A stretch of DNA of 64,000 bases from Streptomyces sp. CB01881 (GTDB lineage: Bacteria > Actinomycetota > Actinomycetes > Streptomycetales > Streptomycetaceae), in assembly GCF_002953255.1 (NCBI RefSeq), contig NZ_CP026498.1, positions 4,754,313 to 4,818,312 of the forward strand. Direction: 5' to 3'. The translations under genes were made by a program, and so were the position numbers. The notes beneath the pieces are model-generated. The model was given only the letters and a program-made list of their open reading frames with translations. It ran no database searches and had not been told where the DNA came from. Positions within the stretch are counted from its first letter, which is position 1; the number at the start of each line of letters is the position of its first letter. This document shows, in pieces, positions 25,714 to 35,093 of the stretch.

Positions 25714-26607
25714 GTGCTCGATCAGGTGACAGCAGTGCGCTACGTCGACCCGCTGCGGGCCGGCGGTTCCGTCCCCGGCGTCGTGGAGACCGACGACCTG
25801 GGCACGTACGTGGTCAAGTTCACCGGCGCCGCCCAGGGGCGCAAGGCCCTGGTGGCCGAGGTGATCGTCGGCGAACTGGCCCGGCGGCTCGGCCTGCCGG
25901 TGCCGGAACTGCGGCTGGTCGACTTCGACCCGGCGGTCGCCGAGGGCGAGCCGGACGCCGAGATCCAGGACATCCTCAGGGCCAGCGGAGGGCTCAACCT
26001 CGGGATGGACCTGCTGCCCGGCGCCCGCGACTACCGGCCCGGCATGATCCCGGTCGACCCGGTCCAGGCCGGCCGGGTGGTCTGGCTGGACGCACTCACC
26101 GGCAACGTCGACCGCACGGTGCACAACCCCAACCTGATGGTCTGGCACGGGAAGCTCTGGCTGATCGACAACGGCGCCGCGCTGGTCTTCCACCACCGCT
26201 GGTCCGCCGCCGGCTCCGCCGTCGCCAAGCGGTACGACCTCAGCGCCCACGCCCTCGGCGGCTGCGCCCCCGACGTCGCGCAGGCCGACGCCGAGCTCGG
26301 GCCGCTGGTCACCCCCGGGCTACTGGAGGAGGTGCTGGCGCTCGTCCCGGACGAGTGGCTGGCCGACGAGCCCGGCTTCGACTCGGTGGACGCGCTGCGG
26401 AACGCGTACGTCACGCACCTGGCCGCGCGCGTGGTGCTCTCCGCGCAGTGGCTGCCGGACGGGTTCCCCACCCCCGAACAGCTGCGCGAGGCCGAGCTCC
26501 GGCGGGCCGAGCGGACCAGGGCCGGCCGGCCCGCCTGGCTCCAGGAGGTGCCGGACCTGCACGGCAAGCCGTCGGTCGAGACGGTCTGGGACCACCACTT
26601 CGAGTGA
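25714..26607 (+). CDS. HipA-family kinase-like protein without a HipB partner
   Basis: 297 residues from the GTG at 25714 (VLDQVTAVRYVDPLRAGG), 10 bases after the preceding frame; a GTG three codons upstream is possible. The sequence shows the HipA-type protein kinase core: GTYVVKFTGAAQGRKALVAE (ATP-binding Lys), WLDALTGNVDRTVHNPNLMV with the catalytic DRT..NPN loop, and WLIDNGAALVFHH with the metal-binding Asp. The N-terminal HipA subdomain is absent and there is no HipB-like antitoxin. This short form is common in actinomycetes as a stand-alone gene, so a toxin role is not shown. The role is unknown. Confidence 0.85.
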   Translation: MLDQVTAVRYVDPLRAGGSVPGVVETDDLGTYVVKFTGAAQGRKALVAEVIVGELARRLGLPVPELRLVDFDPAVAEGEPDAEIQDILRASGGLNLGMDLLPGARDYRPGMIPVDPVQAGRVVWLDALTGNVDRTVHNPNLMVWHGKLWLIDNGAALVFHHRWSAAGSAVAKRYDLSAHALGGCAPDVAQADAELGPLVTPGLLEEVLALVPDEWLADEPGFDSVDALRNAYVTHLAARVVLSAQWLPDGFPTPEQLREAELRRAERTRAGRPAWLQEVPDLHGKPSVETVWDHHFE

Positions 26608-26688
26608 CGGGCCCGCAGGCCAGGCCCGGCCCGTCGCGGGGCCCCGGGCCGGTGCGGCCCCGCAGGCCCGGTGCGGACCGGTCCGGGC

Positions 26689-27057
26689 TCAGCCCATCGC
26701 CGGGCGGATCCAGGTGAAGTACTCGACCGCCGTGCCGAGGAGCAGGCCGGTGCAGTGCAGCGCGAAGAGCGCGCCCGCGTTGGTCCGGCGCACCGCGGGC
26801 ACCAGCAGCAGCAGGGCCGGCACCGCCACGCCGAGCAGCGGGCCGAGCGCCAGCATCAGGACCAGGAGCAGCACGTCGGCCGCCGACGAGCCGGCGGCGA
26901 GCCCCATGACACCGGCCACCAGGCCGCCGCCGGCCACCATCGTCAGCATCGGCGCCGCGGCGAGCACCTCGGCGGCCCCCACCAGCAGCCACGGCCAGAC
27001 CCGCTCGCCGCGGTGGGGGGCCGGGGTCTGCTGCCAGCCGGTGAAGGTCTGTGCCAT
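26689..27057 (-). CDS. Small integral membrane protein, unknown function
   Basis: 122 residues; ATG at 27057 after GAGGAG. The protein begins MAQTFTGWQQTPAPHRGERV and has four hydrophobic segments: WPWLLVGAAEVLAAAPMLTM, GGGLVAGVMGLAAGSS, VLLLVLMLALGPLLGVAVPA and a last one with ALFALHCTGLLLGTAVEYF. No family is recognised. A short dyad (27133-27148) lies upstream and may control it. It converges on the HipA-like gene with 81 GC-rich bases between. Confidence 0.7.
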   Translation of the reverse strand: MAQTFTGWQQTPAPHRGERVWPWLLVGAAEVLAAAPMLTMVAGGGLVAGVMGLAAGSSAADVLLLVLMLALGPLLGVAVPALLLLVPAVRRTNAGALFALHCTGLLLGTAVEYFTWIRPAMG

Positions 27058-27132
27058 GGGGGTTCCGCTCCTCGAACAGGGGCCTGGTCGCGCTTGCGGA
27101 TCCATCCTGGCGGCCCGGTCCGGGCGGCCGCC

Positions 27133-27148
27133 TGAGTACCCGTACTCA
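27133..27148. promoter_or_regulatory. Perfect dyad TGAGTACCCGTACTCA
   Basis: TGAGTAC (27133-27139) and GTACTCA (27142-27148) around CC, 76 bases upstream of the membrane-protein start. A 16-base perfect dyad suits an operator; the regulator is unknown. Confidence 0.45.
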
Positions 27149-27154
27149 AACGAC

Positions 27155-27188
27155 GGTGGGGAGCGGGACCCAAGTCCCGCTCCCCACC
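27155..27188 (-). terminator. Terminator of the subtilisin-type protease gene
   Basis: A 15-bp perfect stem (27155-27169 with 27174-27188) and a CCAA loop, 38 bases beyond the protease stop at 27226. Confidence 0.8.
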
Positions 27189-27225
27189 GGAGCGTGTGCG
27201 TTCAGCCGGTCACCCGGTCAGCGCG

Positions 27226-28731
<1,506 letters not shown>

Positions 28732-28793
28732 AGGGGTTGGCCCTCCCGAGTCGACGTGCAGCTGCGGCTGGCAGATGCAGTGGAATGATCGGG

Positions 28794-28823
28794 ACGCTAG
28801 TGAACATGCGTTGCAATCCGCAA
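28794..28823 (-). promoter_or_regulatory. Promoter candidate of the S8 protease gene
   Basis: On the minus strand TTGCGG (complement of 28818-28823), an 18-base gap and TAGCGT (complement of 28794-28799) match the vegetative streptomycete promoter pattern. The start point would be about 55 bases upstream of the ATG. Confidence 0.5.
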
Positions 28824-29015
28824 GAGGTAGTCATCTAATCGACACCGTTCGATCACTTCCGAGTGTTGCCACTCCTCCGTTGTCGACTCATCGTCAATCC
28901 ATAAAGTGAATATTCGGCCTTCTGCTGATATCCCGTGCCCGGCCGTGGACGATCCACAATTTCCGGAGGGTGGGAGGCGCGGCGCCGCGGCGCCGTGAGG
29001 GGACCCGCGCCGAGG

Positions 29016-30134
29016 TCAGAGCCGGTACAGGCGACGGGCGTTGTCGGCGGCCACCTGCCGGGCGAGGCGCTGGGCGTCGGCCGCCGAACAGGCGCCGTCG
29101 GCCCGCCAGCGGTCCAGCAGGGCGCCCAGGCCGTGCCGGAACTGCGCCGCACCGGCCAGGTACAGCTCCGGCAACCCGTAGGCGTCGGTGGAGAAGAGCA
29201 GTTTGCCGAACGGCGCCAGCTCCAGCATCTCGCCGAGCACGGCCGCCACCCGGGGGCCGACGTAGGAGGCGGTCAGCCCGAGGTCGGTGTACACCTGCGG
29301 GAAGGCCTGGGCCAGCCAGGCCGCCTGCCGGTGGTACGGGTAGCCGTGCAGCAGCACCAGCGGCACGCCGGACGGTTCGGCGGCCCGGACGAAGTCGGTG
29401 AACAGCGACGGGTCGGCCCGGTGCAGGGTGAGGTCCGGATCGCCGAAGCCGGTGTGCAGCTGGAGCGGCAGGCCGAGCCCGGCGCAGACGTCCAGGGCCG
29501 TCCAGAGCAGGTGGTGCAGCAGCACGGGATCGGTCAGCCGGCCGCGCCCGGCACGCTGCCACCGCCCCGCGGCGGCCGTCACCGCGGCCGTGGAGGGCCG
29601 TTCGCCGGGCACCGCCAGTCCGTGCCGGTAGGCCACCACCGACTTGACCGCCACCGCCCCGGTGGCCGCGGCCGCCAGCGCCCCGCGGACGGCGAGCGGC
29701 CAGGCTCCGGCGCCCGTCGGCACGGACTCGGCGACGGACTCCAGCCGGACCACCTCGCGCACCCGGGCGCCGGCCGCATCGGCGAACTCGCTGAGCGGCA
29801 GCAGCGGACGGCCCGCCGCCTCGGTCAGCCCGGTGTCCACCAGGCAGGTGTCCAGGGCGGCTGCGGCCAGCAGCCGGCGGGTGGCCTCGGGGGCGCCCAG
29901 CTCGCGCCGACGGGCCAGGTACTCGGCTGCGGGGGTGTGCGCGGGCAGGCCGAGTGCGGGCGGGCACCAGCGGCGGACGGCCAGGCCGAGCGCGCTGTCG
30001 AACGGCGAGGTGCCGGGCGCGGGCGGCCGGTCGGACTCGGTGAGCAGCCCGGTCAGGGCGTCGTCGGACAGGCCGGCCGCCACCACGCTGTGGCAGTGGT
30101 GGTCGACCAGGGCCGGGACGTCCAGCGAGGGCAC
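29016..30134 (-). CDS. FluG-like amidohydrolase
   Basis: 372 residues from a GTG at 30134, three bases after the glutamine-synthetase-like gene (TGAGCGGTG), so the two are one operon. The amidohydrolase barrel is shown by the N-terminal metal site LVDHHCHSVV, the Lys-containing strand VAVKSVVAYRHGL, LQLHTGFGDPD, LVLLHGYPYHRQAAWLA, VYTDLGLTAS and LLFSTDAYGLPELY with the last metal-ligand Asp. In fungi the same two activities form one protein, FluG. Bacterial relatives take part in gamma-glutamyl-amine or polyamine/ethanolamine catabolism; the substrate here is not known. Confidence 0.88.
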   Translation of the reverse strand: MPSLDVPALVDHHCHSVVAAGLSDDALTGLLTESDRPPAPGTSPFDSALGLAVRRWCPPALGLPAHTPAAEYLARRRELGAPEATRRLLAAAALDTCLVDTGLTEAAGRPLLPLSEFADAAGARVREVVRLESVAESVPTGAGAWPLAVRGALAAAATGAVAVKSVVAYRHGLAVPGERPSTAAVTAAAGRWQRAGRGRLTDPVLLHHLLWTALDVCAGLGLPLQLHTGFGDPDLTLHRADPSLFTDFVRAAEPSGVPLVLLHGYPYHRQAAWLAQAFPQVYTDLGLTASYVGPRVAAVLGEMLELAPFGKLLFSTDAYGLPELYLAGAAQFRHGLGALLDRWRADGACSAADAQRLARQVAADNARRLYRL

Positions 30135-30137
30135 CGC

Positions 30138-31610
30138 TCAGTACCGCCAGCGGGTGGCCGCGACCAGCTCCTGCGGCGTGGCCGGGGCGCACTGCTCGCT
30201 CTCGGCCGTCCGGACGGCCAGCACCGCCTCGTACAGCGGCTCGCCCATCGCCTCGCGGAGCACCGCCGACTTCCGGTACGCCGCGATCGCCTCGGCCGGG
30301 CCGGCCGGCAGCCGGGGCACCGTGCCGGGCGCGGCGGCGGCCGGGTCGCCGGTGAACTCCCTTGGCAGTGCGAGTCGTTGGTCCAGCCCGGCGAGTCCGG
30401 TGGCGAGCACGGCGCCGACCGCCAGGTACGGGTTGGCGGTTGCGTCGAAGCACTTGATCTCGGCGTTGGCGGCGGTGGACCGCTCCCCGGAGGAGCCGGT
30501 GACCAGCCGCAGTGCGGCCTCCCGGTTCTCCAGGCCCCAGCACTGGTAGGCGCCGGCCCAGTGCGAGGGCACCAGCCGCAGGTAGCCGGCCGGGCTGGAG
30601 GAGCCGAGCACCAGCAGCTCCGGCAGCGCGCCGAGCACCCCGGCGAGGAAGCCCTCGGCCTCGGCCGTCAGCCCGTGCGGGCCGGAGCCGCCGCGGGCGA
30701 GGTTGTGCCCGTCGCGCCAGAGGCTGAGGTGGAGGTGCCCGCCGTTGCCGACCGAGCCGGCCTCGACCACCGGGGCGAAGGAGGCCCGCAGGCCGTGCCG
30801 GGCGGAGACCGCCCGGATGGTCTGGCGGACCAGGACGGTGGTGTCGGCGGCCTCGACGGGCCCCTCGGGGGCGACGGAGACCTCGAACTGGCCCGGGGCG
30901 TACTCGGGGTGGATCTGCAGCACCGTCAGGCCCTGCTCGGCGAGGGCGCGCAGCACCTCGCGCAGGTAGTCGGAGAGGTCCGTCAGCCGGTGCATGCCGT
31001 AGGCGGGGCCCGCGGTCGGGAAGCGGGGCTCCTCCTGCGGCTCCCCGGCGAGCGCCACCACCCACTCGACCTCGATGCCGGCCTTGAGGCTCAGCCCGCG
31101 CGCGGCGGCGGCGGCCGTCATCCTGCGGGCGAACAGCCGCTGGCAGCCCGGGTGCGGGGAGCCCGCCTGGGTGTACCGCTCACCGGGTGCCCAGGCCCAG
31201 CCGGGCTGGGCGGCCAGCGGGACCAGCCGGTCGAGGTCCGGGTAGAGCCGGAGGTCGCCGGTGGGGCCACCGATCAGGCGGCTGGTGACGACCGTGTCGT
31301 CGGCGAGGAAGACGTCGAAGCAGGGCGCCGCGCCGACGCCCCACTGGGCGGCGTGCACCAGGCCGGACAGCGGGACGGCCTTCACCCGCGTGATGCCGGC
31401 GTTGTCCACCCAGGTGACGGCCACCGCGTCGACCCCGGCGGGGCCGAGCCGCCCGACCGCCTCCTGCGCCCGCTCGGCGCGCTCGGCGCGCGGCGGCAGG
31501 GCGACGGCGCCGAGGGGCCCGCCGGAGGGGACGGCGACCCCGCCGGCCGGCCCGCCCTCGGGCTCGGAGGGGTCGGCGAGGCCGGCTGACGCGACGGTTC
31601 CGGTGCTCAT
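30138..31610 (-). CDS. Glutamine synthetase-like gamma-glutamyl-amine ligase
   Basis: 490 residues; ATG at 31610 after a GGAG element. A 55-residue low-complexity N-terminal extension precedes the GS beta-grasp domain (VTWVDNAGITRVKAVPLSGL), then the catalytic domain: GIEVEWVV, HPEYAPGQFEVSVAPEGPVE, SVGNGGHLHLSLW, and EIKCFDATANPYLAVGAVLA. It is like the GlnA3/GlnA4 type of streptomycetes, which glutamylate polyamines or ethanolamine and not ammonia, and like the C-terminal half of fungal FluG. Pairing with the amidohydrolase supports a catabolic role. It is not the housekeeping GlnA, which lacks the extension and is encoded alone. Confidence 0.88.
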   Translation of the reverse strand: MSTGTVASAGLADPSEPEGGPAGGVAVPSGGPLGAVALPPRAERAERAQEAVGRLGPAGVDAVAVTWVDNAGITRVKAVPLSGLVHAAQWGVGAAPCFDVFLADDTVVTSRLIGGPTGDLRLYPDLDRLVPLAAQPGWAWAPGERYTQAGSPHPGCQRLFARRMTAAAAARGLSLKAGIEVEWVVALAGEPQEEPRFPTAGPAYGMHRLTDLSDYLREVLRALAEQGLTVLQIHPEYAPGQFEVSVAPEGPVEAADTTVLVRQTIRAVSARHGLRASFAPVVEAGSVGNGGHLHLSLWRDGHNLARGGSGPHGLTAEAEGFLAGVLGALPELLVLGSSSPAGYLRLVPSHWAGAYQCWGLENREAALRLVTGSSGERSTAANAEIKCFDATANPYLAVGAVLATGLAGLDQRLALPREFTGDPAAAAPGTVPRLPAGPAEAIAAYRKSAVLREAMGEPLYEAVLAVRTAESEQCAPATPQELVAATRWRY

Positions 31611-31686
31611 GTCTCCATGCTGCCCCGGAGGTTGGGCCCGCGGAACTCCCCTATCGGGTGGTCCGGCCGGACACCCGTCCGCCGGT

Positions 31687-34371
31687 TCACTCGTCCGGGG
31701 CGAACAGGGCCACCAAGTCCCCCGCGGTGAGCCGCTCCAGGGTGTCCGGCGCCGCGTCCAACCCGCCCGGGTAGAGCCGGTAGCAGGCGCCGCCGAGGCC
31801 GGCCGGGGCGGGCACGTCGGCGTGCACCAGGGCGGTGAACGCCCGGGCGCCGGTGAGCCGTCCGGCCAGGACGAGGGCGGTGTCGTCGGCCGGGGCGTCC
31901 TGGCGGCCGTCGGGCAGGTGCCGGGCGCGCACCCGCTCGGCGAAGTCCGCCACCGGCTCGTCCGCGGCCCGGCGGTAGCTGTCGATCGCCCCGCCGCGGG
32001 TACGGACCAGCACCTCGTCGGTCCGGGCGGCCGCGGTCGCGCAGGAGAGGTCCCAGAGCGTGGCGCGGGAGCCCTCGGCGAAGTGCGCCAGCACGTCGGC
32101 GGCCAGCGTGCCGATCTGCTCCCGGTGCCGCCGGACGTTGTGGAAGCCCCCGGAGGCGCTGGTGTTGAGGTCGGTCCAGGTGTAGCTGCGCGCCGTCAGG
32201 TCGACGATCATCGGCACGCAGACCTTGGCGTCGCCGCCGAGGTCCAGCCGCTGCCGGACGGCCTTCGGGTGGAAGTGGCCCTTGCGGCCGCGCGCGGACG
32301 CCTCGTCCAGCTCCATGAAGCCGGCGAAGGCGTCGGACAGCTCCTCGAACGGGATGTCGTTGTAGGCGAAGACGACGACCACCGCGTACCGGTCGCCGCC
32401 GGCGGCCAGCGCCGGCAGGTCGAGGTCGACGAACTCGGTGGCGCCGTGCGGCGGCGGGGCCGAGGTGAGGTCGCCGGAGTGCACCGCGGCACGCGGGCCG
32501 TGCACCAGGTGGGTGTAGTCGCAGAGTCCGGTGAACTGCCAGTGCTCGTCGTACAGCGCGACCGAGAGGTCGAGGTCGACCCGCTGGTGCGGCTTCTGCA
32601 TCCAGTGCAGGAAGAGCCGGACCCGGCGGCCGTCCGGCAGCCGCTGGACGCTGCCGCGGGGCACCGCAACCAGCGTCCTGGCGCTGGCCCGCTCGGCGAA
32701 CGGCACCACCAGGTCGGCCAGGCCCTCGTCCAGCACGGCGAGGTCGAGGCGCCCGTGCCGCCCGGCGCGGCGCAGCAGTTCGGCCTCGATCAGGGTGCAG
32801 ACGGGTGCACTGAGCGCCACCGGGACCTCGGTGCCCCAGTCGTCGCGGGCGTGCGCCAGCGAGACCCGCCCGCGCGGGAAGTAGAGCCGGCGCTCACCCG
32901 TCTCGCGCGGAGCGCGCAGCCGCCCGTACGCGCCGAGCAACGGACCTGGCGCGACCCTGCGCAGCGCGGCCGGGAGCACCCCGGCGAGCTCGGCGGGCAG
33001 CGGCTCGCCGGGGTTCCAGGAGGCGTGCACCCGCAGCAGGTGGTGCAGCCGGCGGACCAGCTCGCCCGGACGGCCGGCCAGCAGCCGGACGGCGGCGGGC
33101 ACGTCGCCGCCGGCCAGGGCCCGCTCGACCTTGGCGGCGAAGGTGGTGACGACCAGTCGGGTGTGGCCGGCCGGGGTCTCGTTCACCCGCAGCGGCGCGG
33201 GGGCCTCGCGCAGCCGCGGGCCGAGGCCGTGGAGGTCGAGGTCACTCTGCCGCAGGACGGCGAAGGCGGCCGCCGCGTACGGGAAGCGGTCGCGGTGCTC
33301 GTACGGGTGCAGCAGCTCGCCGGCGCGCAGCCAGGCCTGGCGGTGCCGGCCGAGGTCCTCGGCGAGGGTGCCGAGCGGGAACGCGTCGAGGACGGCCAGC
33401 AGGTCGCGGCGGAGCGGGCGGGGCAGGTTGCGCAGCCGCAGGCCCCTGGCGGTGGCGGGCAGCAGGTCGGGCTCGGCGCCGGACCAGGCCCAGACCAGCC
33501 GGAGCACGTCGGTGGCGGTGGTGAGGTGGTCGGCGAGCAGCGGGCGGACGGCGTCCCGGTCCCGGTGGAGGAGGGCCGCCAGGACGGTGGCGCGGCTCTC
33601 CCGGACGGGGATGTCGGCGGGCAGCCAGCCGGCCGGGTCGGCCGGAGCGTGTCGGAGCAGCACCGCGAGGTCCTCGCGGTCCTGCGGGTTCAGCGGGGTG
33701 CGGCGTTCCAGCAGCCGGGTCAGCTCGGCGACGGCGACGGCGGCCGGGTCGGCGCCGTCGGCGAGCCGGAGCGGGCGGAGCAGCGCGTCGGCGGCGTGCT
33801 CGCGGGCGGCGTTGCGAACGGCCCTGGCGTCCAGCGGGAGGTACGTCTCCTCGTCGATCGGGACGTCGCAGAGCGGGCAGCGCCCGTGGCCGGCCAACTC
33901 CTCGTAGCACTCGCCGCAGAGCAGGTGGGCGCAGGGCGCGAGGGCGCCGATGCCGGCCTCGGCGCCGGAGCGGGCGCAGCAGCAGCACGGCTGGTTCGGC
34001 TGGTTCAGCAGGAAGGCCCGCACGTGTGCCGAGTAGAGGCTGCGGGCGTGCCGCGGCACGCCGTCGGGGAAGCGCCGGAACAGCGGCTTGTGCCTGCGGT
34101 CGGCGCCGAGTGCGGCGTCGACCCGGCGCAGCAGGGCGCCGCCGGTGTCGGCCAGGGCGGCCGGCCGCAGCCGGGCGAGTGCGGCGCGCAGCGGCCCGGT
34201 CAGGAGGTACCCGCGCTGGGCGAGGTCGGCCTCCAGGGCCACCAGCCCCTGCGCGCTCCACGGATCCGGCTCCCCCGCGGACGCCCCGCCCTCGACGACG
34301 ACGGCTCCGTTCCGGCGCAGCAGCAGCGAGTCGAGACCGGTGTCGGGCGTGGCGGCGTTCTGCTTCTTCAC
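31687..34371 (-). CDS. SCO0854-type protein with a RING-like zinc domain and TerD-like domain
   Basis: 894 residues from a GTG at 34371 (VKKQNAATPDTGLD) with GGAAGAA upstream; an ATG 17 codons earlier is less likely. At residues about 127-170 there is a RING-type cross-brace pattern: CCCCARSG, then CAHLLCGECYEEL and CPLCDVPID, that is C-x2-C, C-x-H-x2-C-x2-C, C-P-x-C. A long helical middle part (residues 180-560) follows, then a TerD-like domain at about 590-695: RVDLDLSVALYDEHWQFTGL, AAVHSGDLTSAPPPHGATE, FVDLDLPAL and FAYNDIPFEELSDAFAGF. The whole matches the family known as MXAN_6230/SCO0854 RING domain proteins, of unknown role. TerD domains bind calcium and occur in stress systems. Cytoplasmic. 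Confidence 0.85.
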   Translation of the reverse strand: MKKQNAATPDTGLDSLLLRRNGAVVVEGGASAGEPDPWSAQGLVALEADLAQRGYLLTGPLRAALARLRPAALADTGGALLRRVDAALGADRRHKPLFRRFPDGVPRHARSLYSAHVRAFLLNQPNQPCCCCARSGAEAGIGALAPCAHLLCGECYEELAGHGRCPLCDVPIDEETYLPLDARAVRNAAREHAADALLRPLRLADGADPAAVAVAELTRLLERRTPLNPQDREDLAVLLRHAPADPAGWLPADIPVRESRATVLAALLHRDRDAVRPLLADHLTTATDVLRLVWAWSGAEPDLLPATARGLRLRNLPRPLRRDLLAVLDAFPLGTLAEDLGRHRQAWLRAGELLHPYEHRDRFPYAAAAFAVLRQSDLDLHGLGPRLREAPAPLRVNETPAGHTRLVVTTFAAKVERALAGGDVPAAVRLLAGRPGELVRRLHHLLRVHASWNPGEPLPAELAGVLPAALRRVAPGPLLGAYGRLRAPRETGERRLYFPRGRVSLAHARDDWGTEVPVALSAPVCTLIEAELLRRAGRHGRLDLAVLDEGLADLVVPFAERASARTLVAVPRGSVQRLPDGRRVRLFLHWMQKPHQRVDLDLSVALYDEHWQFTGLCDYTHLVHGPRAAVHSGDLTSAPPPHGATEFVDLDLPALAAGGDRYAVVVVFAYNDIPFEELSDAFAGFMELDEASARGRKGHFHPKAVRQRLDLGGDAKVCVPMIVDLTARSYTWTDLNTSASGGFHNVRRHREQIGTLAADVLAHFAEGSRATLWDLSCATAAARTDEVLVRTRGGAIDSYRRAADEPVADFAERVRARHLPDGRQDAPADDTALVLAGRLTGARAFTALVHADVPAPAGLGGACYRLYPGGLDAAPDTLERLTAGDLVALFAPDE

Positions 34372-34894
34372 TGGTTCTTCCCCCGGCGGATACGACGAAG
34401 CGGGGGCGGAGAGTGGGCGCACTCGGGTTCATTTGCAGTGAATGGAGAAGGAAGCACGCCGCGGAGCCGCCCCCGCGCCGCCACCCTAGCGAACCCCCCT
34501 CGATCGCCCCGAACGAATTTCCGTTCCGGCCGCGCCCGACCTCTTCCTACTGGTGGGTAGCTTCGCTACAGTGGCCGCACGCACCACCGTCGGGCTTCGG
34601 GAGCCGCACCGACGGGGGCCTGCGGTCGTCGCGTTCGCGGCGGGCGCGTGGTGCGTCCTTCACCGGCCGGTGCCGCGGATCGCGGCGGGGCCGGGCTTCT
34701 TCCCTCGTATCAGAGCCGCTTCCTTCACCTTGAGCGCCTGAGTATCACGGCACACCCGCAGCACGGCCGGAGCGGACCGGCGGCTGCGCCGGTGAGCCAC
34801 CGTCGCCATCTCCTGCCAGCGGGCCGTCGCCCGGCGGCCGCCCCCGGCTTGCGGGAGCGGCGGTGCGCCTACCGGAGGACGCGATGCGTCGTGA
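34372..34894. other. Divergent intergenic region
   Basis: 523 bases between the RING gene and the element at 34895-35010. The stretch 34500-34570 is AT-richer and contains the dyad GTAGC-TTC-GCTAC (34557-34569) next to TACTGGTGGGTA, a likely regulatory site. Beyond that it is GC-rich with no convincing gene. Confidence 0.4.
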
Positions 34895-35010
34895 CTGACA
34901 AGGAGTCAGGACACGTGACTCCTCCCCAACGGCCTACGCCGTGGGGCTTCAAGCCGGCCTGATACCCGGCCCCGGACAAGCCCTGCCCGCTGCACAGATG
35001 CAGGGCTCGA
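34895..35010 (+). other. Compact array of four hairpins: structured RNA or solo IS200/IS605-type end
   Basis: Four stems follow each other: AGGAGTCA with TGACTCCT (34901-34908/34916-34923); CCCCA-CGGC with GCCG-TGGGG (34924-34946, one bulged A, loop CTAC); GCCGG with CCGGC (34953-34957/34966-34970); AGCCCTGC with GCAGGGCT (34979-34986/35000-35007). The second hairpin followed by CTTC resembles the conserved right-end hairpin of IS200/IS605 (TnpB) elements. No transposase is next to it. It could also be a leader RNA of the following gene, whose start is 87 bases away. Confidence 0.5.
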
Positions 35011-35093
35011 TCGTACAAGAAGGCTCCGGCGTGTCGGCGCCGATGCGACTTTTCTGCCGGTCAAAGCCGGTGGTCCCCTACCAAGGAGTTCTG

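Noticed and set aside
26608..26688. GGCCCGGG-rich palindromic sequence between the HipA-like and membrane protein genes
   Set aside because: Several short overlapping pairings are possible but none is long enough to name one terminator.
34941..35093. Extension of the hydroxyacyl-CoA dehydrogenase by 51 codons upstream
   Set aside because: The extension runs through the hairpin array and lacks family similarity; the ATG at 35094 has AAGGAG and gives the Rossmann fold at once.
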